A DNA stretch of 64,000 nt from positions 248,001-312,000 of the forward strand of contig NZ_QMEJ01000001.1 of assembly GCF_003390865.1 (NCBI RefSeq), given 5' to 3'. The translations under genes were made by a program, and so were the position numbers. Origin of the DNA: Tropicimonas sp. IMCC34011 (GTDB lineage Bacteria > Pseudomonadota > Alphaproteobacteria > Rhodobacterales > Rhodobacteraceae). The notes beneath the pieces were generated by a model. The model worked only from the letters and a program-made list of their open reading frames with translations, did no database searches and was not told the origin of the DNA. Positions 16,556 through 25,080 of the stretch are shown here, one piece after another (within the stretch, counting starts at the first letter, position 1; each line of letters starts with the position of its first letter).

Positions 16556-16911
16556 TGCACCTGGGATTTTACATCGACCCGGCGACCAACGACCTCGCGC
16601 TCGATGCGACTGGCAACCTTGCGATGGCTCGGGATGCCGAGGCCGTCGGGCAGCACGTCCGCCAGCGGCTCCTCACGCATGAAGGGGAATGGTTTCTTGA
16701 CACGACCGCCGGCCTGCCGTGGTTCGCTCGGCTCCTGGGGCGCCAGTTCGACGCCGAGCTAGCGGAGGCATTGGTCAAGGCAGAGATCGCCGACACCGAT
16801 GGCGTGACCGAGATCGAGGCCATGTCCGTGACCTTCGACCGCACGACGCGGGGCATGTCACTGCATGACTTCGCCGTGTCCACTATTTACGACGAGGTGC
16901 CGAATGGCTGA
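16555..16911 (+). CDS. Baseplate wedge protein, GPW/gp25-like
   Basis: 118 residues; ATG overlaps the spike stop by one base. Text DAEAVGQHVRQRLLTHEGEWFLDTTAGLPW is the gp25-type core (QRL.T..GEWFLD...G.PW). The family forms the sheath-initiating wedge of contractile tails. Confidence 0.83.
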   Translation: MHLGFYIDPATNDLALDATGNLAMARDAEAVGQHVRQRLLTHEGEWFLDTTAGLPWFARLLGRQFDAELAEALVKAEIADTDGVTEIEAMSVTFDRTTRGMSLHDFAVSTIYDEVPNG

Positions 16912-17800
16912 ATATGGCGTCACCCCGGAAGGCTATGCCCGGAAGCCGCTTGCCGTCCGCAAGGCTGAACTGGAGCGGTCGTTCCGGCAGGTGTTCGGGG
17001 CGGACATCATCCTGTCGCCGCAATCCCCTGCCGGGCAGTTGATTGGGCTGTTCGCCGATGCGGTCACCGAGGTGGACGAGGTTTCCGAGGCCGTCTATCA
17101 GGCGCACGACCCCGATCAGGCGGAAGGCGCTGCGCTCGACACGCTGGCCCGCCTGCGCAACCTGTACCGCAACGGGCGCCCCGACGAAGCCCTTCGCGCC
17201 GCCATCACGAACGAGGGGCGCGGGTCCGTCGATGTGCAGGACATCAACGCTGCCGTCGCCCGGATCACGGGCGTGACCTACAGCCGCGTCTTTGTGAACT
17301 ACGGCGACCAAGAGGACGACAACGGTCTCCCGGCCGGGCGCATCGCCGTTGCTGTGATCGGCGGGGATGACGAGGAGATCGCGGACGCCATGCGGCTCTA
17401 CATCGCCCCCGGCGTGTCCATCTTCGGCAACACCTACATCAACTCCCTGACCGGCGGATATTGCCAGAGCTACCCCGTCGTGCGCCCCGTGGACGTGCCG
17501 GTATCCATCGTGGTCACGGTCAATGCGCGTCGAGACCGGGCCGACTGCCCCGCGCCGTCGCTTGCCGCGATCCAGCAAGCGATTGCAGAGGGGTGGGCCG
17601 TCAGCCGCCAGAACGGCCGGGACGTGTCCTTCTACACCATCCGGTCTATCGTGGAGGCGCTTTATCCCAGCGTCGAGGTGGTCACTGTTGAAGGCGAGCG
17701 CCCGGATGTCGAGCCGCTCGGGGTCAACCAACCGGCGCGGATCGCCTTTACCGAGATCGCGAGCCTCGCCCTCGCCAACATCGACGTGCGAGACGCCTGA
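16904..17800 (+). CDS. Baseplate J-like protein
   Basis: 298 residues from the ATG at 16904, overlapping the wedge gene by 8 bases; a start at 16865 would overlap further and lacks support. YGVTPEGYARKPLAVRKAELE, LSPQSPAGQLIGLFADAVTEV and AAITNEGRGSVDVQDI fit the Baseplate_J family (wedge arm). Confidence 0.85.
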   Translation: MAEYGVTPEGYARKPLAVRKAELERSFRQVFGADIILSPQSPAGQLIGLFADAVTEVDEVSEAVYQAHDPDQAEGAALDTLARLRNLYRNGRPDEALRAAITNEGRGSVDVQDINAAVARITGVTYSRVFVNYGDQEDDNGLPAGRIAVAVIGGDDEEIADAMRLYIAPGVSIFGNTYINSLTGGYCQSYPVVRPVDVPVSIVVTVNARRDRADCPAPSLAAIQQAIAEGWAVSRQNGRDVSFYTIRSIVEALYPSVEVVTVEGERPDVEPLGVNQPARIAFTEIASLALANIDVRDA

Positions 17801-18576
17801 TGTCGGGCTTCGTGCAAAGCCGCATTGACCGGGTGCTGACGCAGTACAGGGAGAGCCCCAACTTGCTCTCCGTCGCTGAGGCGGTGCTGGGGCAGGCGCT
17901 GGACGCGAAGGAACAGATCGAGGGCATCCTTACCGCCTTCAATATCGACACGGCGACAGGCGAGCAGCTGACGTTTATCGGTCGCCGTCTGGGGTGGCCA
18001 AGAGCGCACTGCATCTGCTCGGAGACGCCCGTCTTCGGGTTTGACTGCACCGAGGCCGGCGATCCGGGCATTGTCGGGTTCTGCGAGCCGCTCAGTTCAT
18101 GGGCCGACTGCAACGTGTCCGGCTTCGGGCTTCTCGTCGTGGATGATGACGAGATCTACCGGCAAATGCTGCGCGTCCGCATCTATCAGATCCTTGGTCA
18201 GTTCGAGATCACCAGCCTGCTTGAGGCCGCGCGCATCGTGTGGCCGGATGCCGAGGTGCTGTCGTCTGGCGGCGGACGCATCGTCCTAGCCCCGATGGAT
18301 GACGAGATCGACGTGACCGACCCGCTATTGCAGATCTGGCCGCGCATTCTCCCCGTCGCGCTCGGTGTGCGGCTCTTGTTCCATTTCGGGACGCGGCCTG
18401 TCTGGGGCTTCGGCGAGGGATGGGGCAATATCGCCGACTGTGCCGGCGCCGACCGTCTCGCCGATGAAGATGGCGATCTGATCACTCACGAGGGGGACGA
18501 TTACGTCCTCCTGCGCATCCGTCCGATTGACGGCGTTTCCGACTGGCTCTGCCCGGTCGATACCTCCACCTGCTAA
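17800..18576 (+). CDS. DUF2612 baseplate/tail protein
   Basis: 258 residues; ATG overlaps the previous TGA by one base. FVQSRIDRVLTQYRESPNLL, AFNIDTATGEQLTFIGRRLG and later GEGWGN are typical of DUF2612, a gpI-like protein that links the J wedge arm to the fibres. It has several Cys in the middle (CICSETPVFGFDCTEAGDPG). Confidence 0.8.
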   Translation: MSGFVQSRIDRVLTQYRESPNLLSVAEAVLGQALDAKEQIEGILTAFNIDTATGEQLTFIGRRLGWPRAHCICSETPVFGFDCTEAGDPGIVGFCEPLSSWADCNVSGFGLLVVDDDEIYRQMLRVRIYQILGQFEITSLLEAARIVWPDAEVLSSGGGRIVLAPMDDEIDVTDPLLQIWPRILPVALGVRLLFHFGTRPVWGFGEGWGNIADCAGADRLADEDGDLITHEGDDYVLLRIRPIDGVSDWLCPVDTSTC

Positions 18577-18588
18577 GGGGCTTCCCGC

Positions 18589-19524
18589 ATGTCGAACTTC
18601 TCAACGCCGTTCGCGGCGAACACTCCCGAACGCCGTCGTCCCAACGCAGAAGAGCAGTCGCTCGGGTTCCCCTGCGGCCCGTCTGATCGGGAGTTGTTCA
18701 ACGGCCTCATCCATACGTATCAAGCTGAGATCAAGTCCGTTGCGACCGAGGCGGGCGTGACCGGCAGCGATGCCGATTACAACCTCCTGCGGGATTCCAT
18801 CGTCGCGCTGATCGAGGCGGCAACCGGCGGTGGCGACCCGTCCAGCTATTTGACCGAGGCAATCGCCAAATCGCGCCTGCCGTTCCACGCTGAAGTCGAG
18901 ACCGCAGACAACAAGCTTGGGGTGCAGTCCCCCGGCTCCGGGATCGTGCGCGTCCCCGGTGGGGTGGACTTCGTGCATCGCGGGATCGTGCGCGTCTCGA
19001 CGGCACAGACGGACCTCGGCACGTCCGCCAACTCGACCTATCACCTTCGGTGGACTGCGGCAGGTGGGTTCGTTCTCAAGAGCCTTGCGGACCCGAGCTA
19101 CAATCCCGGAGCCCTGTCGGAGACAGCCACGGCGTTTGACGGCACCTATGATGACCTGCTGTTCGCGCGGGTCACTACGAACGCGTCGAACATCCCGACG
19201 ATCACGGACCTGCGGAATGCGGCGAACCTGCTGGACACCGTGACGGCGAATGCGACGAACGTGCAGAACTCCGGAAAGAACTTCGCGCGCGGCGACGTGC
19301 GTCTGCCGATCAACTGGGCACGCACGCCCCGCTCACGGTCCATCACGATGATCACCAAGAACAACGATGGCGACGTCAACGATCAGGACCGGCTGATCTT
19401 CGCGCTCGGCGGCTACGGCGGCACGCAGCTGACGGACTACCCGGTGGATCGCTACGGCTGCAATTTCACCCAGGTTGAAGACTTCATGACCTCCATGCGC
19501 CTGTCCGGCGCGTTCGGGGGCTGA
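18589..19524 (+). CDS. Tail fibre or fibre-attachment protein 1
   Basis: 311 residues. The N-terminus (SNFSTPFAANTPERRRPNAE, then GPSDRELFNGLIHTYQAEI) is conserved-looking and probably docks to the baseplate; the rest is beta-rich with FDGTYDDLLFARVTTNASN and LRNAANL patterns common in phage tail fibre shafts. Directly after the DUF2612 gene. Host specificity cannot be inferred. Confidence 0.68.
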   Translation: MSNFSTPFAANTPERRRPNAEEQSLGFPCGPSDRELFNGLIHTYQAEIKSVATEAGVTGSDADYNLLRDSIVALIEAATGGGDPSSYLTEAIAKSRLPFHAEVETADNKLGVQSPGSGIVRVPGGVDFVHRGIVRVSTAQTDLGTSANSTYHLRWTAAGGFVLKSLADPSYNPGALSETATAFDGTYDDLLFARVTTNASNIPTITDLRNAANLLDTVTANATNVQNSGKNFARGDVRLPINWARTPRSRSITMITKNNDGDVNDQDRLIFALGGYGGTQLTDYPVDRYGCNFTQVEDFMTSMRLSGAFGG

Positions 19525-19525
19525 C

Positions 19526-20488
19526 ATGGCTGATCGCAATTTCCCGCTCGACTTCGCGGACATCCCGTCGATTGCGGATGATGTTGATCTGTTCGCAGCG
19601 AGCGCGGCGGGCAATGCCTACAAGCTGCTGGTCGGGACTCTTCACAACCACATCCTGCGTTCCGAGCCGATTGCCGACTGGAACGCCGCTACGCGATCAG
19701 GTTACGTCTTTGACGATGGGGACGCCGCGAACGCCCCGGTGGCTGGCCTCCTGACAGGTCAGGTCACATCGTCGGGAACACGGATTTGGCAGACCGCCAT
19801 CAACGAGGACCGGGATATCGTCTATTCCCGCACGTCGTCGGATACCGGCGCATCGTGGACCGCGTGGGCGGCGAAAGAAGATCTCCCCCCGATCACCGAT
19901 GACGATGACCTGTCGGTGGACCAAGGCAACCTTCCGACGCGCGGGAATGTGGATGCCAACTTCGCAAACACGCCGACGCTGTTGCAGGACATATCGGCCG
20001 CCGGGCTAGCGCAGGTAGACATCGCCCTCGATATCGCGACGTACCGAACCTTTCGCGTCGAGATTGTCAATGCATCTCCGGCAGTTGACGGGGCAAAACT
20101 ATACTTGCGGACCAGTTCTGACGGAGGCGTTTCGTTCGACGAAGGTGCGGAGGATTACAGTTTTGCCGGGAGATCGCAACGTAGTGACACGGGCGGTGAC
20201 GAGTTCAAACTGGCGAACAGCGATGAGATTTGGCTGCACGCGTACACAATCGGAAGCGCGGCGGGTGCGGGCCTCTCTGGGACCGTAGACATATTCTCGG
20301 CCGAGAGCGGCTACATGACGGTGACGGGACAGTGCGGTTATGGCCTTCCGGGCGGCCAATTTTCCCAAGCCGGAATGTCTGGGCGAAGGAAAAGCGCCAC
20401 GCCGGTAAATGCCGTCCGTCTGTTTTTCGACAACGGCAGCATCGCCTCCGGTCGCGTGTGTATCTGGGGCATGGGGCGGTTCGCATGA
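19526..20488 (+). CDS. Tail fibre-like protein 2
   Basis: 320 residues. The N-terminus (DRNFPLDFADIPSIADDVDLFA) is followed by a beta-helical stretch AGLLTGQVTSSGTRIWQTAI typical of side fibres, where a T..GTR.WQ... repeat is common. The C-terminal 160 residues form a putative receptor-binding beta domain. Overlaps the next gene by 4 bases. Confidence 0.65.
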   Translation: MADRNFPLDFADIPSIADDVDLFAASAAGNAYKLLVGTLHNHILRSEPIADWNAATRSGYVFDDGDAANAPVAGLLTGQVTSSGTRIWQTAINEDRDIVYSRTSSDTGASWTAWAAKEDLPPITDDDDLSVDQGNLPTRGNVDANFANTPTLLQDISAAGLAQVDIALDIATYRTFRVEIVNASPAVDGAKLYLRTSSDGGVSFDEGAEDYSFAGRSQRSDTGGDEFKLANSDEIWLHAYTIGSAAGAGLSGTVDIFSAESGYMTVTGQCGYGLPGGQFSQAGMSGRRKSATPVNAVRLFFDNGSIASGRVCIWGMGRFA

Positions 20489-20967
20489 GCACCATGCGCC
20501 ACGCGGTTGTCGCCAACGGCCGGGGGCTGGAGTGGCTGACCAGCCTGATCCTTCTGGGCCTTGCCGCGGCTCTTGCCACGCCCGGCGACACGCTCTCGAT
20601 GTCGGTGTCCTACTCTGGCTTTATTGCCGCGGGGTTTACCGAAACGATCTTTATCGTGCTGCTTTTGATCGTTGCAGCAGAGCGGCTGTTTGGCCTTTGG
20701 CGCAACGGGCATTGGCGGCGTTCTCCGATACTGAGGTTCATCGGGGCGATCGTTGGCGCCGCGATTTTTGCGGGGCTCGCCGCCGGTTTCGCCTGGCCCT
20801 GGATAGCGGCGATCTCGATTACGACAGACCCACTTACAGTGTCTTTCGGGCTCCCGATGTCCACCGGAGTTCCCGTCTACGCCCTGCTCGCATGGGCGGA
20901 TCTACAAGCCGCATATCGCAGCGGTGCCGACATCCGGGTGTGCCGGTCGCTGCAATGGGCGGGATAA
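20485..20967 (+). CDS. Four-helix membrane protein in lysis region
   Basis: 160 residues from the ATG at 20485 (ATGA overlap with the fibre stop). Hydrophobic segments near residues 18-35, 43-66, 82-107 and 122-138. Its position immediately before other membrane peptides and the endolysin suggests a role in lysis or its timing, but the family is not recognised. Confidence 0.62.
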   Translation: MSTMRHAVVANGRGLEWLTSLILLGLAAALATPGDTLSMSVSYSGFIAAGFTETIFIVLLLIVAAERLFGLWRNGHWRRSPILRFIGAIVGAAIFAGLAAGFAWPWIAAISITTDPLTVSFGLPMSTGVPVYALLAWADLQAAYRSGADIRVCRSLQWAG

Positions 20968-21303
20968 ATGCTAGGGAATATGAGTCCGGAAGATGCCGTG
21001 ATCCTCGGAACTGTTCTCGGCACCATCATCGCGGCCGTCTACAGGGGCGTCCAGGGGATGCGCAAAGGCCACCCGACCGGAGAGCTTGCCGGCGGCAATG
21101 ACGCCGAGGCCACGTCCACCGAGAAGCGGATCAGCGAGCTCGCGAAGGGCATGGTCACCCTTTCGAATGACATGCGCCGCCTCGAGCGTGAGGTCGGCAA
21201 GCTGACCGCGCATCAGGCGGACACAGCCGACAAGCTGGACCGCCTCGACCCATGGCTTCACGAGACGCTCGGCGAGATCAAGGGCATCCTCGGGCGCCGC
21301 TGA
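20968..21303 (+). CDS. Membrane-anchored coiled-coil protein (holin or antiholin-like)
   Basis: 111 residues, starting directly after the preceding TAA. One N-terminal membrane helix (AVILGTVLGTIIAAVYRG, residues 10-27) then a charged coiled coil (residues 50-100). This layout resembles small phage proteins such as DUF2730 or antiholin-type regulators. No experimental family is certain. Confidence 0.6.
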   Translation: MLGNMSPEDAVILGTVLGTIIAAVYRGVQGMRKGHPTGELAGGNDAEATSTEKRISELAKGMVTLSNDMRRLEREVGKLTAHQADTADKLDRLDPWLHETLGEIKGILGRR

Positions 21304-21307
21304 CCCC

Positions 21308-21379
21308 ATGCACCCGTTCTGGATCCTGTGGGTCGCGCTCCTCTGCGCGGCCCTGACCTACTGCGTCACCCACATTTGA
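21308..21379 (+). CDS. 23-residue transmembrane peptide
   Basis: ATG at 21308 to TGA at 21377-21379 encodes MHPFWILWVALLCAALTYCV followed by THI, a single hydrophobic helix. It fills the gap between the coiled-coil protein and the endolysin. Short membrane peptides of this kind can act as pinholins or lysis modulators; no strong ribosome site is seen, so translation is uncertain. Confidence 0.4.
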   Translation: MHPFWILWVALLCAALTYCVTHI

Positions 21380-21404
21380 CATCTCCGACCGAAAGGCACT
21401 GCCA

Positions 21405-22148
21405 ATGGACAGGTCTGCGTTCTTCGCTGCGCTGAGAGAGCGCGACAACGGCATCTTCGGCACGTCCCTCACGCAGCGCCAAGTCGAGGGCACCGAGGCC
21501 CTGCTGGACGCCGGCAAAGGGCTACCGCTGCACTGGATGGCGAACATCAACGCCAACGTCTACCGGGAAACCGGGGGCGGGATGTACCCGGTCAAGGAGA
21601 CGGTATTCCCGCACCACAAGGACAAGAATCCCAGCGATGCGACAGTGATCTCGCGCCTCGATCGTGCCTTTGCCAAGGGGCAGCTCACGTGGGTCCGGAC
21701 ACCGTACTGGCGCAATGGCGCCTTCGGCCGTGGCCAACTCATGATCACGCACGACCACAACTATCGCAAGTTCGGGATCACCAACTACGCCGATGCGCTC
21801 AAGCTGGATGTCTCAGCGCGGATCGCGGTTGAAGGCATGGTCGAGGGTCATTTCACCGGCAAGAAGCTGGCCGATTTCGACTTCCCGGCCGACCTCGACA
21901 ACCCGCCGAAGACGGACCCGCGCCGGATCGTCAACGGCATCGATGGGTCGGACGATCTCGTGCAGTCCTATCACATGGCGTTCGCGACCGCGCTGGAAGT
22001 CGCAGGGTGGGGTGAAGTCCCTCCCGCCGCTCCTGCGCCCGCTCCTGAGCCTGACGCCACCATCCCGGACGACATCGCCCGGAAAGCCGCCGCCTACGAC
22101 CGCATCGCCGCAATCACCGCTGATATTGGAAAGGGGCCGACCCCATGA
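21405..22148 (+). CDS. Endolysin, GH19-like lysozyme
   Basis: 247 residues. NVYRETGGGMYPVKETV (residues 51-67, catalytic Glu probably E55) and GRGQLMITHDHNYRKFG (about residues 107-123) are GH19/chitinase-like lysozyme signatures; the enzyme should cut the glycan strands of peptidoglycan. Lacks a signal peptide, so export depends on a holin. The C-terminus is a Pro/Ala-rich linker with a short helical tail. Confidence 0.82.
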   Translation: MDRSAFFAALRERDNGIFGTSLTQRQVEGTEALLDAGKGLPLHWMANINANVYRETGGGMYPVKETVFPHHKDKNPSDATVISRLDRAFAKGQLTWVRTPYWRNGAFGRGQLMITHDHNYRKFGITNYADALKLDVSARIAVEGMVEGHFTGKKLADFDFPADLDNPPKTDPRRIVNGIDGSDDLVQSYHMAFATALEVAGWGEVPPAAPAPAPEPDATIPDDIARKAAAYDRIAAITADIGKGPTP

Positions 22149-22396
22149 GCAGCAATCAGAACCTCCCGCCTCTCGCTTGGTGGAAAGCCCGGTCCACGTG
22201 GCTTAACGCCCTCGCCGCGCTGGCGGTGCTCCTCCAGGTGTTCGGCGTGGATCTCGATGCGTGGCTCGTCGCGCGCGATCTGACGCAGGCCGAAGTGGCC
22301 GAAGTCATCGTGATGGTCCTGCCGTATGCCCTCGCTGCCTGGGCGTGGTTTGAGCGCCGGGCGCCCAACTTCCGCCTGACGTGGTGGGCGTCGTGA
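22145..22396 (+). CDS. Putative holin
   Basis: 83 residues, start overlapping the endolysin stop (ATGA). Two hydrophobic helices (WLNALAALAVLLQVFGV and VAEVIVMVLPYALAAWAWF) separated by a short polar turn, with a charged C-terminus. Size, topology and position between endolysin and spanins fit a class II holin. Sequence family not confirmed. Confidence 0.68.
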   Translation: MSSNQNLPPLAWWKARSTWLNALAALAVLLQVFGVDLDAWLVARDLTQAEVAEVIVMVLPYALAAWAWFERRAPNFRLTWWAS

Positions 22397-22644
22397 TCTC
22401 CCGCATCCTCGCTCCTGCCGCCATAGCGCTAGTCTGCCTCGCCGCCGGCTACGGCCTCGGTCGCTGGCAGGGGCATCAAGCGGCGGAGATGGACGCCATC
22501 AAGACTGCCGCCACCGCCTACCGTGACACCCTAAAGGAGATGGACGATGCGAGCATTGATCCTGACGACCTCGATGCTGCTGATGAGCGCCTGTGCCTCG
22601 AAGCCGATCTCGCCGCCAGCTGTCTGCGACGGGACGCGGAGTGA
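22393..22644 (+). CDS. Inner-membrane spanin (Rz-like)
   Basis: 83 residues from the GTG at 22393, overlapping the holin stop as GTGA. N-terminal membrane helix (ILAPAAIALVCLAAGYGLG) then a soluble helical tail of about 60 residues. The o-spanin gene is embedded in its 3' half in another frame, the usual Rz/Rz1 architecture. Short for Rz, as in several alphaproteobacterial phages. Confidence 0.75.
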   Translation: MISRILAPAAIALVCLAAGYGLGRWQGHQAAEMDAIKTAATAYRDTLKEMDDASIDPDDLDAADERLCLEADLAASCLRRDAE

Positions 22645-22747
22645 TCGCACCGACCACGCCCGCGCGCTGGTTTTCGATGGTGGCCCGAAGAGCCGGACGA
22701 CGGGGGCGAACCTCCTGAGCAAGATGACGGCGGGGTGCCAAGAATGA
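22547..22747 (+). CDS. Outer-membrane lipoprotein spanin (Rz1-like), overlapping Rz
   Basis: 66 residues with lipobox LLMSAC (Cys16) and a Pro/Ser start of the mature protein (ASKPISPPAV). It overlaps the i-spanin gene by 98 bases in a different frame and extends past its stop. Preceded by GGAGATGGACG. Together with Rz it should fuse inner and outer membrane in the final lysis step. Confidence 0.8.
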   Translation: MRALILTTSMLLMSACASKPISPPAVCDGTRSDRTDHARALVFDGGPKSRTTGANLLSKMTAGCQE

Positions 22748-23076
22748 GCAACATCATCAAGCATCGCCGCGGCGACACCTTTACGCTCGCCTGCACCGCC
22801 TATCTGGATGACGCGGAGGAGACGCCGCGCCCACTGGCAGATGTCACGATCCGCTCTCAGGTGCGGCACGCATCAGACGGCACGCGCTACGACCTCACGG
22901 TGCAGGTCGTGGATGCCGCCGCCGGCACCTACCTGATCACGGCGCCCGCGGTCGACACCGAAGAGTGGCGCGTTGGCCCTTGGAACTGTGACATCGAGTA
23001 CGAAGAGGGCGGCGTTGTCAACAGCACGGAAACCTTCGTCGTACAGGTCGAAAAGGACGTGACCCATGACGACTAG
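22744..23076 (+). CDS. Fibre-associated beta-sandwich protein (BppU-like N-domain)
   Basis: 110 residues from the ATG at 22744 (ATGA overlap). Pattern RRGDTFTLACTAYLDD, DVTIRSQVRHASDGTRYDLTV and DIEYEEGGVVNSTETF resembles the small immunoglobulin-like domain found at the start of phage receptor-binding complexes. It begins a second fibre block after the lysis genes. Confidence 0.6.
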   Translation: MSNIIKHRRGDTFTLACTAYLDDAEETPRPLADVTIRSQVRHASDGTRYDLTVQVVDAAAGTYLITAPAVDTEEWRVGPWNCDIEYEEGGVVNSTETFVVQVEKDVTHDD

Positions 23077-23389
23077 GATTGTGCAGGAGATACGGGGTCT
23101 CACCAATGTCCTTCCGTCTGGCGTTGGGACCACTGTCCTGACCGTTTCCGACAATGGCGAGGCGTCTGCCGCGCTTGCCGCAAAGATTGCCGCCCAAGGC
23201 GCGGCGGACGATGCAGCGCAAGCTGTCACTGATGCGGAGACTGCTCGCGATGACGCTGTTGCGGCAAAGAACGCTGCTGAAACTGCGGCGGACTCGATCG
23301 GCATCAGCCCCGCGCCCGATAACCAGATCACCAACGACGGAAACGGCCTCTACGTAGGCCTTCCCCCGCTTTCAACGGCGGACTGGTAA
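23066..23389 (+). CDS. Small Ala-rich fibre protein with coiled coil
   Basis: 107 residues, overlapping the preceding gene by 11 bases. Residues 30-75 are an Ala/Asp-rich coiled coil (AAKIAAQGAADDAAQAVTDAET) typical of trimeric fibre shafts, and the C-terminus DNQITNDGNGLYVGLP resembles fibre junction text. Probably a linker piece of a multi-subunit fibre. Confidence 0.6.
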   Translation: MTTRIVQEIRGLTNVLPSGVGTTVLTVSDNGEASAALAAKIAAQGAADDAAQAVTDAETARDDAVAAKNAAETAADSIGISPAPDNQITNDGNGLYVGLPPLSTADW

Positions 23390-23400
23390 GGAGCCCCCTC

Positions 23401-24288
23401 ATGCCCGACGTCTACCGTGTCCACAAGACAACCGCCCTGCCGGTCACGTTGCAGGGGAACTCGATCTACCTCGTCGCGCCCGCGGGCAGCCCGGATTACG
23501 TTGAGGTCTACGTCACCAACTCTGCCGGAGATGCAACGCGCCACACGCCCCGCGCCGAAGATATCCAAGCGATGATCGACAGCGCAATATTGGGGTCATT
23601 GGCGGATCCGCTAGGATTCCTGATCTCGGGCCTCACCCAAACTTTCGAGTATCACGACTTCCAGCGCGACCCTCTGTTCCTGACCACAAACGGTCAGACT
23701 CTTGCCGGGGTGTCTGATCCGGTCGGCCTCGCAGTAGATAATCGAGGAGGCAATAACGCCACCCAGCCCACCGCCGCCGCCCGACCGATCCGCAGCGCCG
23801 CGGGGCTGGATTTCAATGGTTCGGTGCAGTACCTGCTTTCGGGAATAACCACATCGACAGCGATGACAGCCCTTGTCATGGTGACTGTGGGCAGCGGAAG
23901 TACGCAATTTGCGCTCGGTGTGAATCAGGGCTCGTCTGACCGGTTCTACCTTGGGACCGCTAACGGAGAGGTGGTCTGGGGGGTCGGCAATGAAAACACC
24001 TCGGACCTGACTTCCGGTTTCGATGCAACGGGCCAGACCGGTGTGATTTGGCTTACCATGGACGGCTCCAACATCCGCGGCGGGTGGAATGGAACCGAAC
24101 TGCTTAACAAAGGCCAAGTCGGTGCGGTGCAAGAAGGTATGACTCCTGCCATCGGCGCCCTTCGCAATCAGGCTACCGGCGCGCGGGGGGATCATTGGAA
24201 CGGGCCTATCCGCCAGATGCTTATCTGCCAAGAAGCTTTGATGACCGAGCAGGTCGCCGCGTGGTCCAGTTACATGGGAGGTTTGTGA
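23401..24288 (+). CDS. Tail fibre protein with LamG/concanavalin-like domain
   Basis: 295 residues. The start (VYRVHKTTALPVTLQGNSIYLV ... VEVYVTNSAGDATRHTP pattern) is a common fibre N-domain. The body GLDFNGSVQYLLSGITTSTA and VVWGVGNENTSD, GNGTELLNKGQVG-like text fits a laminin-G/concanavalin A-like carbohydrate-binding fold. Likely the receptor-binding subunit. Confidence 0.65.
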   Translation: MPDVYRVHKTTALPVTLQGNSIYLVAPAGSPDYVEVYVTNSAGDATRHTPRAEDIQAMIDSAILGSLADPLGFLISGLTQTFEYHDFQRDPLFLTTNGQTLAGVSDPVGLAVDNRGGNNATQPTAAARPIRSAAGLDFNGSVQYLLSGITTSTAMTALVMVTVGSGSTQFALGVNQGSSDRFYLGTANGEVVWGVGNENTSDLTSGFDATGQTGVIWLTMDGSNIRGGWNGTELLNKGQVGAVQEGMTPAIGALRNQATGARGDHWNGPIRQMLICQEALMTEQVAAWSSYMGGL

Positions 24289-25079
24289 TGACTGCTTATA
24301 CCAGATCCATCGCCGCCTTAGTCACACTGGAAATGAGAGAGGCCGCCAACACTCTTCTGGACGCGCTCGGGCAGGGACCACAGAGCTTCACCGGCGAGGC
24401 TGGCCCGGACTCCGAAACGCCGACCCACGCCTATCTCTCGACCGTCTGGGTGCCTGCCTTCGAGGCAGAGGTGTTGGGCATCCTGTCCGGCGACGCCCCG
24501 CCCGAGGCACTGGCCGATGCGGACCCTGACACGATCGCTGCCGTAAACGCTGCACTCACCATCGACAACGGCCCGCGCTTCGGTCCGGATGGGGTGAGCG
24601 ATCGCCTGTCTGGCCTTATGGCCCGCGAAGGTCTCGTGCGAGTGCGAACGGGGGATATTGACGACGGGGCGGGGGAAGTTCTGCCTCCTGCGGTCGAGAG
24701 CTTGGACGTCAACATCGAGAACCAGCGGCGCATTGCCATGGGCTTCCCGTTCGAGGTCGGCGGCGTGGGCTATACGTTCCAGTGCGATGACCGTAGCCGC
24801 GACCGCATCGCCGGGGCAGCGACACTCGCCGGGTTTGCCCTCATTGCTGGCGCGCAGGCGGGGGATTACCAATGGCACCGCACGGCTGCAAAGCCCGATC
24901 CTGACCCGTTCCGCTGGATCACCGCCGATAACTCGCAAGTAGAGCTGGACGCGCCCACCATGCTTGCGGTTGGTCAGGCTGCAGCCGCATGGGAAAGCGA
25001 TCACGTTTTCGCGGGGGATGCGCTCAAGCGGATGGAACCGATCCCACAGGACTATACTGCAGATAGGCACTGGCCCTGA
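24288..25079 (+). CDS. DUF4376-type fibre/assembly protein
   Basis: 263 residues from the ATG at 24288 (TGATG overlap). Residues 145-250 (FPFEVGGVGYTFQCDDRSRD, RIAGAATLAGFALIAGAQ, FRWITADNSQVELDAPTM) match the DUF4376 pattern found at fibre C-termini or as separate proteins next to fibres. The N-terminal 140 residues are not recognised. Confidence 0.7.
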   Translation: MTAYTRSIAALVTLEMREAANTLLDALGQGPQSFTGEAGPDSETPTHAYLSTVWVPAFEAEVLGILSGDAPPEALADADPDTIAAVNAALTIDNGPRFGPDGVSDRLSGLMAREGLVRVRTGDIDDGAGEVLPPAVESLDVNIENQRRIAMGFPFEVGGVGYTFQCDDRSRDRIAGAATLAGFALIAGAQAGDYQWHRTAAKPDPDPFRWITADNSQVELDAPTMLAVGQAAAAWESDHVFAGDALKRMEPIPQDYTADRHWP

Positions 25080-25080
25080 T

